From NCBI GenBank assembly GCA_012837565.1, contig DUQY01000044.1, forward strand, positions 1 to 17,342: a stretch of 17,342 nt of DNA, given 5' to 3'. Within the stretch, counting starts at the first letter, position 1; each line of letters begins with the position of its first letter. This DNA comes from Bacteroidales bacterium. GTDB lineage: Bacteria; Bacteroidota; Bacteroidia; Bacteroidales; P3. Below the pieces are notes generated by a model that was not told the DNA's origin, did no database searches, and saw only the letters and a list, made by a program, of their open reading frames with translations. A program made the position numbers and the translations under genes. This document shows positions 7,652 through 15,160 of the stretch, piece after piece.

Positions 7652-8464
7652 ATGAAAAAAGTTTTTTTAATTGCAATTTTATTTCTAATGGGTGGAAATA
7701 TATATGGTCAAAATTCCATAGAGAAATTTGATGAATATTATAAGGTTGGAATAACTATTGGGCTCAATAGATTAAGTCAACCTTCATTAAGTAATAAGGT
7801 TGGTGACTTTCATCCAGAACCAGTAAATGCCTATAATCCAAATTTAGGAATACAATATGACCTCTTCCCAAGAAATAGATTTTCTATCCTTCTAGGAGCT
7901 CAATTCTCATTAGTCCCAACTCAAAGATTCAGTCTTTTTATTCCTTACGATAAACTTAATTTCCCAAATAATCTGGATATTAAATATGTTATTGAAACAG
8001 ACCACTCTCATCCTGCTCTTACAATTCCTATTTCTATATCATATAAAGGATTAATAATAAAAAATATATTCTATAATTTCAATATAGGTGGAGAATTCTC
8101 ATATTTATTTTCATCTATGGAAGAAAATTATACAACAGGAGAATACACTGGAGGAGATATGAGCAAGCCAATAGATTTTGATAATGCTCCTTTACTACGA
8201 TTTACCTATAAATCAGGGAAACAATTCAACCAAAGTCTATCTGCAAGTGCAGGACTAAAGTTTGCTACTAAAGCTTTACTAATAGGGACTGACTTGATTT
8301 TCTCTTATAATATTGGGGATATAATCAAAGAAGGAAAATACACAATAACTGATGCAAATCATCTAACAATAGGCTCAGGGAATTACTCTTCCGATCTTAC
8401 ATATATTGGACTAAAATTAAGTTTCCGATCCAAAAAGTTTAAGACATGTTGCTTGAAATATTAA
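7652..8464 (+). CDS. Outer-membrane beta-barrel protein (270 aa)
   Basis: A signal peptide ends G-N-I-Y-G-Q at residue 20. The mature part alternates hydrophobic and polar residues in strand-length segments separated by turns: VGITIGLNRL, LGIQYDLF, FSILLGAQFSLV, ALTIPISISY, YNFNIGGEFSYLF, LSASAGLKFATKALLIGTDLIFSYNIGD and TYIGLKLSF. This is the pattern of small PorT/OMP_b-brl-type barrels. The last strand is followed by a short basic and cysteine-containing tail (KKFKTCCLKY) in place of a terminal aromatic residue. The ATG lies 13 bases after the lipoprotein stop, so the pair is probably one transcript. It is followed by a terminator at 8521. Both genes sit inside the segment flanked by duplicated ychF ends. 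The ligand or partner is unknown. Confidence 0.8.
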   Translation: MKKVFLIAILFLMGGNIYGQNSIEKFDEYYKVGITIGLNRLSQPSLSNKVGDFHPEPVNAYNPNLGIQYDLFPRNRFSILLGAQFSLVPTQRFSLFIPYDKLNFPNNLDIKYVIETDHSHPALTIPISISYKGLIIKNIFYNFNIGGEFSYLFSSMEENYTTGEYTGGDMSKPIDFDNAPLLRFTYKSGKQFNQSLSASAGLKFATKALLIGTDLIFSYNIGDIIKEGKYTITDANHLTIGSGNYSSDLTYIGLKLSFRSKKFKTCCLKY

Positions 8465-8520
8465 GAAATACAACAGAACTGAATACTATTCAAATATTCA
8501 TTATATCTAATTGAAGATTA

Positions 8521-8553
8521 AGTCCTTATTATTTTAATTAATGAGGGCTTTTT
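8521..8553 (+). terminator. Intrinsic terminator after the inserted gene pair
   Basis: AGTCCTTATTA (8521-8531) pairs with TAATGAGGGCT (8539-8549) over 11 base pairs in RNA, two of them G-U, around a 7-base loop. A run of T (8549-8553) follows at once. The T run is on the plus strand, so it ends the lipoprotein and barrel transcript. The minus-strand flank is not T-rich, so it is a poor terminator for ychF. Confidence 0.75.
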
Positions 8554-8571
8554 ATGTTTTATTATCTATGA

Positions 8572-9675
8572 TTATACATTAAAACGGAAGTGCATTATGT
8601 CGCCGTCTTGGACAATATATTCTTTGCCTTCAACTCCCATCTTTCCAGCTTCCTTGCATGCTGCTTCACTTTTTAAAGATATATAGTCTTCATATTTTAT
8701 TACTTCAGCACGGATAAATCCTTTTTCAAAGTCGGTATGGATTACTCCAGCACATTGTGGTGCTTTCCATCCATTAAGGAATGTCCATGCTCTTACTTCC
8801 TGAACGCCTGCTGTGAAATAGGTGCTAAGTTCTAATAGTCTATATGCTTCTTTTATCAAACGGTTAACGCCACTTTCTTCAAGGCCAAGCTCGGTTAGGA
8901 ACATTTCTTTTTCATCATAGGCCTCAAGTTCTGCAATATCTGATTCTATCTTTGCTGCAACAACTAATATCCCTGCTCCTTCTTTCTTTGCAACCTCTTC
9001 AACCATTTGGGAGTATTTGTTACCCTCTTTTGCAGAAGCCTCATCAACATTGCAAACATAGAGTACTGGTTTTGTGGTAAGGAGGAATAGTTCCTTTGCT
9101 GCCTTTATATCTTCTTTTGATTCAAATACCACTTCTCTTGCATTTCGTCCTTGAACCAAAACATCACGGTATTTTTTCATCACTTCCAAAAGCACCTTTG
9201 CTTCTCTATCTCCACTTGTCTTTGCTTGCTTTTCTGTCTTCTGTAACCTCGACTCTATTGTTTCAAGGTCTTTTATCTGAAGTTCTGTATCAATTATCTC
9301 TTTATCACGAATTGGATTAATACCCTCTTCAACATGTACAATATTATCATCATCGAAACAACGAAGAACATGAAGTATTGCATCACATTCACGAATATTA
9401 CCTAAGAACTTATTACCTAAACCCTCTCCCTTTGAAGCTCCTTTTACCAAGCCTGCAATATCAACAATTTCTACTGTTGTTGGAAGAATTCTCTGAGGTT
9501 TAACCAATTCTGCAAGTGCATTTAGTCTTTCATCTGGAACGGTTGTTACTCCTATATTAGGTTCTATTGTACAGAAAGGGAAATTTGCCGACTGTGCCTT
9601 AGCACTTGATAAACAGTTAAACAGAGTTGATTTTCCAACATTAGGAAGACCAACAATACCACATTTTAAAGCCAT
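8572..9675 (-). CDS. ychF: YchF/OLA1-type P-loop ATPase/GTPase
   Basis: This is a cytoplasmic, ribosome-associated P-loop NTPase; the family (bacterial YchF, human OLA1) prefers ATP over GTP and is linked to translation and stress responses. The 367 residues are full length. Motifs are G1 GLPNVGKS (9-16), G3 DIAG within DIAGLVKGASKGEG (72-85) and the non-canonical G4 NVDE (209-212), where classical GTPases have NKxD. A TGS domain covers about residues 281-365 and ends DGDIMHFRFNV. The start MALKCGIVGLPNVG is typical. A promoter can be seen upstream. The last 54 codons exist a second time at 6177-6341, so the present 3' end may have arrived with the inserted segment. It is transcribed divergently from the DUF4296 gene. 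Confidence 0.97.
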   Translation of the reverse strand: MALKCGIVGLPNVGKSTLFNCLSSAKAQSANFPFCTIEPNIGVTTVPDERLNALAELVKPQRILPTTVEIVDIAGLVKGASKGEGLGNKFLGNIRECDAILHVLRCFDDDNIVHVEEGINPIRDKEIIDTELQIKDLETIESRLQKTEKQAKTSGDREAKVLLEVMKKYRDVLVQGRNAREVVFESKEDIKAAKELFLLTTKPVLYVCNVDEASAKEGNKYSQMVEEVAKKEGAGILVVAAKIESDIAELEAYDEKEMFLTELGLEESGVNRLIKEAYRLLELSTYFTAGVQEVRAWTFLNGWKAPQCAGVIHTDFEKGFIRAEVIKYEDYISLKSEAACKEAGKMGVEGKEYIVQDGDIMHFRFNV

Positions 9676-9716
9676 ATATATTATTATAATTTAATTCTAT
9701 TTTTATTACGAGGGTG

Positions 9717-9724
9717 CAAATTTA
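9717..9724 (-). promoter_or_regulatory. -7 element of the ychF promoter
   Basis: On the minus strand this reads TAAATTTG, a perfect TAnnTTTG. It would start transcription about 36 bases before the ychF ATG. The -33 position holds TTCG at about 20 bases spacing, one mismatch from TTTG. Confidence 0.6.
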
Positions 9725-9765
9725 CTAAAATAACACGTAGTAAACGAATTGATAAAAATAATTTG

Positions 9766-9773
9766 TACTTTTG
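9766..9773 (+). promoter_or_regulatory. -7 element directly in front of the DUF4296 gene
   Basis: TACTTTTG is a perfect TAnnTTTG. It ends four bases before the ATG at 9778, so initiation would fall at or very near the start codon and give a leaderless or almost leaderless mRNA. A TTG at 9749-9751 is present, but its spacing of 14 bases is shorter than usual. Confidence 0.5.
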
Positions 9774-9777
9774 TCTA

Positions 9778-10095
9778 ATGAAAAAACTATATATTATTAT
9801 ATCTCTTATCCTTCTTGTTTCTTGTTCTAAAACTCCTTCTAAAAACAAGGATGTTTTGGAAGAGAAAGTATTTATTGAGGTTCTGACCGATATTCAGAAA
9901 TCACAAGCCTTGGTTAATTCCAAAGCCGACACTTCGCAAGATATTAGAAATCTCAGACTAAAAACATATAATGAAGAGGTATTGAAAAAGCATAAGATTA
10001 AAAAAGAACAATATAATAAGAGTGTTGAATATTATACCTCTGACCCAAATAAGCTTAATAAGATTTTGGATCAGGTGGTTAAAAAACTTAAATAA
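9778..10095 (+). CDS. DUF4296 lipoprotein
   Basis: The protein has 105 residues from the ATG at 9778. A frame extending to a TTG at 9763 would place five residues before the signal and overlap the -7 promoter box, so it is rejected. MKKLYIIISLILLVSCSK is a lipoprotein signal with Cys at residue 16. The rest is helical and matches the DUF4296 pattern: VFIEVLTDIQKSQAL (about 31-45), then a basic helix (KTYNEEVLKKHKIKKEQYNKSVEYY) and DPNKLNKILDQVV. DUF4296 proteins are small Bacteroidota lipoproteins with no established biochemical role. Two bases separate it from yifB, so they are almost certainly co-transcribed; why a lipoprotein is linked to ComM is not clear. Confidence 0.82.
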   Translation: MKKLYIIISLILLVSCSKTPSKNKDVLEEKVFIEVLTDIQKSQALVNSKADTSQDIRNLRLKTYNEEVLKKHKIKKEQYNKSVEYYTSDPNKLNKILDQVVKKLK

Positions 10096-10097
10096 AG

Positions 10098-11636
10098 ATG
10101 CTAGTTAAAGTTTTTGGAAGTGCAATTAGTGGAATAACTGCAACAACAGTTTGTGTTGAGGTTTCGGTTGATCAGGGAGTGGGTTTCTTTCTTGTTGGTT
10201 TGCCTGACAATGCAGTAAAGGAAAGTTATCAAAGAGTTTCTTCTTCTTTGCAATGTTTTGGATATAAGATTCCTGGCAAGAAGATAATTATTAATATGGC
10301 TCCTGCCGACATTAGGAAGGAGGGTTCTGCATATGATTTATCAATTGCTATGGGTATTCTGATTGCATCCGAACAAACCATTGCAGATAATATATCGGAG
10401 TATTTGATTATGGGAGAACTATCTTTGGATGGTAGCCTTCAACCAATTAAGGGTGCCTTGCCAATAGCCTTAGAGGCAAAAGCTCAAGGGTTTAAAGGGT
10501 TTATTCTTCCAAGTGCAAATGCTCAAGAGGCTGCTATTGTTAAGGGTATTGATGTTTATGGGGTTGATAATATATTAGAGGTTATTAGTTTCTTTAATGG
10601 AACAAAAGACTTAAGGCCAATTGAGGTTGATTGTGAGGAAGCTTTTAGAAAGGGCTTAGAAGAATATGAATTTGATTTCACAGACGTTCGTGGTCAAGAA
10701 AATGTTAAGAGAGGGATGGAGATTGCTGCAGCTGGCAGTCATAATGTAATTCTTATTGGACCACCAGGAAGTGGGAAAACAATGTTAGCAAAGAGATTAC
10801 CCTCAATACTTCCCTCACTTTCCTTAGATGAGTCACTTGAAACAACAAAGATTCACTCGGTTGCAGGCAAGATGTCGAAGAACACTCCCTTAGTTTCTGT
10901 CCGTCCTTTTAGGAATCCACACCATACAATATCAGATGTTGCACTTGTTGGAGGGGGAGCTAATCCTCAGCCTGGCGAAATATCTCTTTCGCATAATGGA
11001 GTCTTGTTTTTGGATGAATTACCTGAGTTTAAGAGAAATGTTTTGGAGGTCTTGCGTCAGCCAATGGAGGAAAGGGAAATAACTATATCAAGGTCTAAGA
11101 TGTCTGTTCGCTATCCTGCAAGTTTTATGCTTGTTGCTGCAATGAACCCTTGTCCTTGTGGCTATTATAATCACCCAACAGCAACTTGCACCTGCCAAAC
11201 TGGTACAGTATCAAAGTATTTGAATAAGATATCTGGTCCTTTATTAGATAGGATAGATATACAAATTGAAGTTGTTCCTGTTCCTTTCAAAGATCTTTCG
11301 GCAATGAGAGATGGCGAACCTTCAAATATTATTAGGGAAAGAGTGCTTAGGGCAAGGAAAATTCAAGAACAAAGGTTTAAAGACTTTGAATATATACACT
11401 GCAATGCTCAAATGACTACAAAGATGCAAAAGCAGTATTGTAAGATTGATGAAAGCGGAATGAACTTATTGAAACGAGCTATGGAATTGCTTGGACTTTC
11501 AGCAAGGGCTTATGATAGGATATTAAAGGTTTCAAGAACAATTGCCGACCTTGAAGGAAGTGAGAAAATAGAAAACAACCACTTGTCTGAGGCTATTGGG
11601 TATAGGAGTTTGGATAGGGAAACTTGGGGAAGATAA
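10098..11636 (+). CDS. yifB: YifB/ComM-family AAA+ ATPase (Mg-chelatase-like)
   Basis: The protein has 512 residues, the normal family length. An N-terminal Lon-protease-S5-like domain (about 1-170, with GLPDNAVKESYQRV) precedes the AAA+ module: Walker A GPPGSGKT (221-228), Walker B VLFLDE (302-307), FRNPHHTISD (271-280) and NPCPCGYYNHP (350-360), a cysteine-containing ComM signature. A C-terminal Mg-chelatase-type helical domain contains LLGLSARAYDRILKVSRTIADL. In Gram-negative bacteria ComM acts as a branch-migration helicase that helps integrate incoming single-stranded DNA with mismatched stretches during natural transformation. All core motifs are intact. It follows the DUF4296 gene by two bases and precedes the M28 gene by 22. 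No other competence gene is visible here. Confidence 0.95.
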   Translation: MLVKVFGSAISGITATTVCVEVSVDQGVGFFLVGLPDNAVKESYQRVSSSLQCFGYKIPGKKIIINMAPADIRKEGSAYDLSIAMGILIASEQTIADNISEYLIMGELSLDGSLQPIKGALPIALEAKAQGFKGFILPSANAQEAAIVKGIDVYGVDNILEVISFFNGTKDLRPIEVDCEEAFRKGLEEYEFDFTDVRGQENVKRGMEIAAAGSHNVILIGPPGSGKTMLAKRLPSILPSLSLDESLETTKIHSVAGKMSKNTPLVSVRPFRNPHHTISDVALVGGGANPQPGEISLSHNGVLFLDELPEFKRNVLEVLRQPMEEREITISRSKMSVRYPASFMLVAAMNPCPCGYYNHPTATCTCQTGTVSKYLNKISGPLLDRIDIQIEVVPVPFKDLSAMRDGEPSNIIRERVLRARKIQEQRFKDFEYIHCNAQMTTKMQKQYCKIDESGMNLLKRAMELLGLSARAYDRILKVSRTIADLEGSEKIENNHLSEAIGYRSLDRETWGR

Positions 11637-11658
11637 TAATAAAACAAATTATAAGAAT

Positions 11659-13125
11659 ATGAATGCCAGAAAGATTTTACCCGTAGCATTTATTAGCTTT
11701 ATACTCTTATCCTCTTCTATGGTCTTTTCTCAAAACGCCCTTACGAGGATAAAACAAGATGTCTTTGTCTTGGCTTCTGATTCTCTTATGGGACGCAGTG
11801 CAGGAACAAAATACGGAGATAAGGCTGCTAAGTATATATTTTCTCGTTTTGAAGAAAATGGGATGAAACCCAAATACCAAAGCATAAAAATTAATAGTAC
11901 AGAAAAGAACATCTACGCTGTAATTGAGGGGAGCGACCCTATACTAAAGAATGAGTTTATTATTATGGGTGCTCACTATGATCACTTAGGTTATAAGACA
12001 AAAACTAAGTATGGCATTATAGATACAATAGTTTATAATGGTGCTGATGATAATGCATCGGGGACTTCTTTGGTCTTGGAATTAGGTAGGATGATTGCTA
12101 AGAACAAAGGCGACTTCAGAAGAAGCGTTGTGATTATTGCTTTCGATAGCGAGGAAACAGGACTTAATGGCTCTACTTATTTTGCTAATAGTGAGGATAG
12201 ATATAATGATGTAATTATTGCTAAAAACACTAAGCTAATGATGAGCCTTGATATGGTGGGTTGGTTAAAGCAATCGAAGAAACTAACTATATCAGGTATT
12301 GGTCTTTTAGATAATCCTTATCAGTATTTCAATAAACTAAACTTAGATGGAGATAAAGCTATTAAGTTTAAGGATTTTAGTAGGAGCATATTTACTGGTT
12401 CAGACCACTTACCTTTCCTATATAAAAACATACCAGCCTTCCATGTTACAACAGGTATTAAGTCTCCCTATCATAAGCCAGAGGATGATGCAGACCTCAT
12501 AGATTGTGAGGGAATCTTAGAACTTACAAACTACTTCTACGATGTGGTTAAAAATCTTGCTAATGCTGAAAAAGTAGAAACATCAGGCAAGAACCCAGCA
12601 ATAAAGAAACCTATATCTTCTAATTATTGGGGTATTGAACTTGGGGGAGGCAATAACCAACATGATTATAAAGAAGGCAATATGACAGGAAAGAAAGACT
12701 TTGCATATTCTGGTGGCGTTTTTGCACATATTTCTATTAGTGATTACTTCGGATTTAAACTTGGAGCAAATTATAATTATATGTCAGCAAAAAGATATGA
12801 AACAAGGGTGAAGTATCAAAGCGTCTCTGTTCCTGCAATATTATTTTTAAAACTCGGGAATAATACTTATGCTTTCTCTGTTGGTATTGGAGGATTCTTC
12901 GATGATATATTTGATAGTAGAGCTAAGGTTGGTGAAGATAAGTATATGAATTATTTAACTCAATATTCCTTTGGTCTTCAATCTGAAATTGAAATAAGAA
13001 TACAGAGATTCATCTTTAGTTTCCAGACTAAAAAAGGCTTAACGAATATGGATAAAGACCCTTTATATGATTATGGAAAAACAACTCAATTTACTACAAC
13101 ATTTAAAATTGGCTATATATTCTAA
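11659..13125 (+). CDS. Exported M28 zinc peptidase with C-terminal beta-barrel-like domain
   Basis: The ATG at 11659 gives a clean signal peptide (MNARKILPVAFISFILLSSS, ending VFSQ at about 25). An upstream in-frame start at 11596 would lie inside yifB and destroy the signal. Residues about 30-305 are an M28 aminopeptidase-type domain: GAHYDHLG (H106, D108), NGADDNASG (D130/D131), FDSEETG (E165/E166), SLDMVGW (D198) and SPYHKPEDDAD (H272), which together supply both zinc sites and the general base. After a linker, residues about 321-488 change character to alternating strands: GIELGGG, GFKLGANYNYM, YAFSVGIGGFF, YSFGLQSEIEI and FIFSFQTKK. The chain ends TTTFKIGYIF with a terminal Phe, as in proteins folded by BAM. 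This suggests an outer-membrane-anchored peptidase. The domain could instead be a soluble beta domain. The GH16-like gene follows after ten bases. Confidence 0.88.
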   Translation: MNARKILPVAFISFILLSSSMVFSQNALTRIKQDVFVLASDSLMGRSAGTKYGDKAAKYIFSRFEENGMKPKYQSIKINSTEKNIYAVIEGSDPILKNEFIIMGAHYDHLGYKTKTKYGIIDTIVYNGADDNASGTSLVLELGRMIAKNKGDFRRSVVIIAFDSEETGLNGSTYFANSEDRYNDVIIAKNTKLMMSLDMVGWLKQSKKLTISGIGLLDNPYQYFNKLNLDGDKAIKFKDFSRSIFTGSDHLPFLYKNIPAFHVTTGIKSPYHKPEDDADLIDCEGILELTNYFYDVVKNLANAEKVETSGKNPAIKKPISSNYWGIELGGGNNQHDYKEGNMTGKKDFAYSGGVFAHISISDYFGFKLGANYNYMSAKRYETRVKYQSVSVPAILFLKLGNNTYAFSVGIGGFFDDIFDSRAKVGEDKYMNYLTQYSFGLQSEIEIRIQRFIFSFQTKKGLTNMDKDPLYDYGKTTQFTTTFKIGYIF

Positions 13126-13135
13126 AAACAAGATT

Positions 13136-15127
13136 ATGATAAGACTTAGATATTTATTTATTTCCCTTCTACTATTATCTCTAACCACAAGCTGTGAGAA
13201 AGAAAACATTATTAAGGATTTTAGTTTAGACTTTTCAAATATAAATTCAACAGAGAAGGAAAACACTTCTGATACTTTATCTATGCAAATGGATTTGTCG
13301 GATGCAGTAACTCAAGGTATAATCATTCCAACAAGCAAGCAATCTTCCAATGGACTATTTCACTTCAAGGCAAAAGCAAAGAAGAGTGACAAGAAGCTAT
13401 TCTATAAGATTTACTATCAAAATGAGTCCTATAAGTTTGAAGAAAGCGATCCACTTAGTGGGGAGAACTTCTACGGTTCTTGGGAAGACACTGATATAGA
13501 ATTTAAGCAGGTTCCTAAGAGTGGCATGATTGAAGATGATTTTAGGATTGTTGGAAACCCAAGAAACGAAAGAGTTTATTTCGGAACAGACCCTAAGTTT
13601 AAGGATATGGAAGAAGAAATCCAAAAAGGAATGGATATGATAAGAGCTGATGAGAACTGGTTTAATGATATAAAGAAGAAAGCCAAAGAAAACAAAAACA
13701 CAGTTGAGCAGCAACTTTATATGGATATATGCTGGACTCTAAAACTTAATGAACAGCACGGAGAAATAAATAATAGGTATAAAAGAAATCCAAGAACAGG
13801 GGTTTATAGTTTCCTCTTGGTTATTGCTGATGAAGATGCCTTAAAGGAAATACCTAAAGAGATAAAGAATATATCTATATCTGATTCTATTAGTGGCTTT
13901 CTTAATCCTTATGATTACTTCCTTAATGGTAAGGGTAAGAGTACTAAAGGAATAAGTACAAGTTTTTCAAAGAAGTCTTTAAGCCTAAAAGCTGTTATAT
14001 CTCCTGAAAGCGGAGTATATGTTGATATTCTTTCTTATCCTTTCGAAGACTTTAAGATACATCCAAATAATGGGAAACTAGGCAATAATGATACATTATA
14101 TTATAGGGCACTCTATCAGCAATTCTTTCACAATGTACCAAAGACTCATTTCTTAAAGAATATCCCTGTAGTTGAAGATATACTTGATGATACTTATACA
14201 AGAGAAGAATATAATGAAAACCTTAAGAAGTTCACTAATAGTAAAAGCTTAATTGTTGACCATCCTTATATTACTGACTATCCTGGAAAGACTGTTAGGG
14301 TGGATAATGGGGGAAAGTATATTTCTCTAATTAATCCTGGCAATAAAGACAGGAAAGATAAACCCAAGAAAGAAAGTGTTGGCGTTAGTACAAGAATTGG
14401 ATTTACTTATGGTAAGTTTAGAGGAAAGATAAAGTTCCCTGCACAGCTAAATAAATCAGGTGTTTGGAGCGGATTAACAAATGCTTTTTGGCTAATCTAC
14501 CAATCGGAACAAGAGTGGAACCAAAGAAGAACATGCGATAAGGGTGGCTATGTTAAATATGCTCAAGACGATGGAAGCCAAGCCGAAAGAGTAAGCAGCT
14601 CTAATTATTCTGAAATTGATATTGAGATAATCAAGACCTCAAAATACTGGAACGATAAAGACGCTCCAAAGGGTTATGATCCATTTAATAAGGATGAATG
14701 CGTACTGGCTTGCACCAACTGGGACCTATCATGCCCAAGTCCTAAGAATTTCTATAATGGAGGAACTCATAAATATAATTACCTCTCCAAAGACTATACC
14801 TATCATCGCTGGTACGATGCCTACCGTGCCCTAACCTCAAGGGAAACAATACCTAATAATATATTCAATAAGGAGTATTATTATTATGAAATTGAATGGA
14901 AGCCAAATGAAATTATTTGGAGAATAGGCGAAAGCCCCGATAAGATGTATGTGGTTGGTTATATGAATGAGAAATTTACTGTGATACCAAACAACCAAAT
15001 GCTTAGCGTTATCACACAAGAGTATCATTATTCTGAATTTTGGCCACCCATTATCTACGACCAAAACTTCCTACCCTACCCTAAGAAAGATATTGAAGGC
15101 AGGGTTTATGAGATAGTAGTGGAATAA
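13136..15127 (+). CDS. GH16-like lipoprotein with large unassigned N-terminal region
   Basis: The ATG at 13136 starts a lipoprotein signal (MIRLRYLFISLLLLSLTTSC, Cys at 20). An earlier start at 13067 would overlap the M28 gene and bury the signal. Of 663 residues, the last 250 or so look like a GH16 beta-jelly-roll: STRIGFTYGKFRGKIKFPA (418-436), SGLTNAFWLIYQ (445-456) and the catalytic signature EIDIE (493-497), in which E493 would be nucleophile, D495 the helper and E497 acid/base. YYYYEIEWKPNEIIWRIG (581-598) is the usual later strand pair. GH16 enzymes cut beta-1,3- and beta-1,4-linked glucans or galactans; the substrate here cannot be read. Residues about 30-410 fit no family I recognise and may bind glycan or protein. 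The gene lies between the M28 and fucosidase genes, with 10 and 33 bases between. Confidence 0.8.
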   Translation: MIRLRYLFISLLLLSLTTSCEKENIIKDFSLDFSNINSTEKENTSDTLSMQMDLSDAVTQGIIIPTSKQSSNGLFHFKAKAKKSDKKLFYKIYYQNESYKFEESDPLSGENFYGSWEDTDIEFKQVPKSGMIEDDFRIVGNPRNERVYFGTDPKFKDMEEEIQKGMDMIRADENWFNDIKKKAKENKNTVEQQLYMDICWTLKLNEQHGEINNRYKRNPRTGVYSFLLVIADEDALKEIPKEIKNISISDSISGFLNPYDYFLNGKGKSTKGISTSFSKKSLSLKAVISPESGVYVDILSYPFEDFKIHPNNGKLGNNDTLYYRALYQQFFHNVPKTHFLKNIPVVEDILDDTYTREEYNENLKKFTNSKSLIVDHPYITDYPGKTVRVDNGGKYISLINPGNKDRKDKPKKESVGVSTRIGFTYGKFRGKIKFPAQLNKSGVWSGLTNAFWLIYQSEQEWNQRRTCDKGGYVKYAQDDGSQAERVSSSNYSEIDIEIIKTSKYWNDKDAPKGYDPFNKDECVLACTNWDLSCPSPKNFYNGGTHKYNYLSKDYTYHRWYDAYRALTSRETIPNNIFNKEYYYYEIEWKPNEIIWRIGESPDKMYVVGYMNEKFTVIPNNQMLSVITQEYHYSEFWPPIIYDQNFLPYPKKDIEGRVYEIVVE

Positions 15128-15160
15128 TAACTAAGCATTTACAATTAATAATTAATTACT

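Noticed and set aside
6342..8571. Classical integrative element with att sites
   Set aside because: The flanking ychF repeats resemble target-gene 3' ends used by integrases, but at 165 bp they are long for att cores and no integrase or excisionase gene is present; homologous replacement fits better.
9096..9320. 74-codon leucine-rich frame opposite ychF
   Set aside because: It is antisense to a fully conserved GTPase gene and its composition is the mirror of ychF codons.
11596..11658. Start of the M28 peptidase inside the end of yifB
   Set aside because: The added 21 residues are polar and precede the signal peptide; the ATG at 11659 directly begins the signal.
13067..13135. Start of the GH16-like gene inside the M28 gene
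   Set aside because: The extension would bury the lipoprotein signal that begins at 13136.
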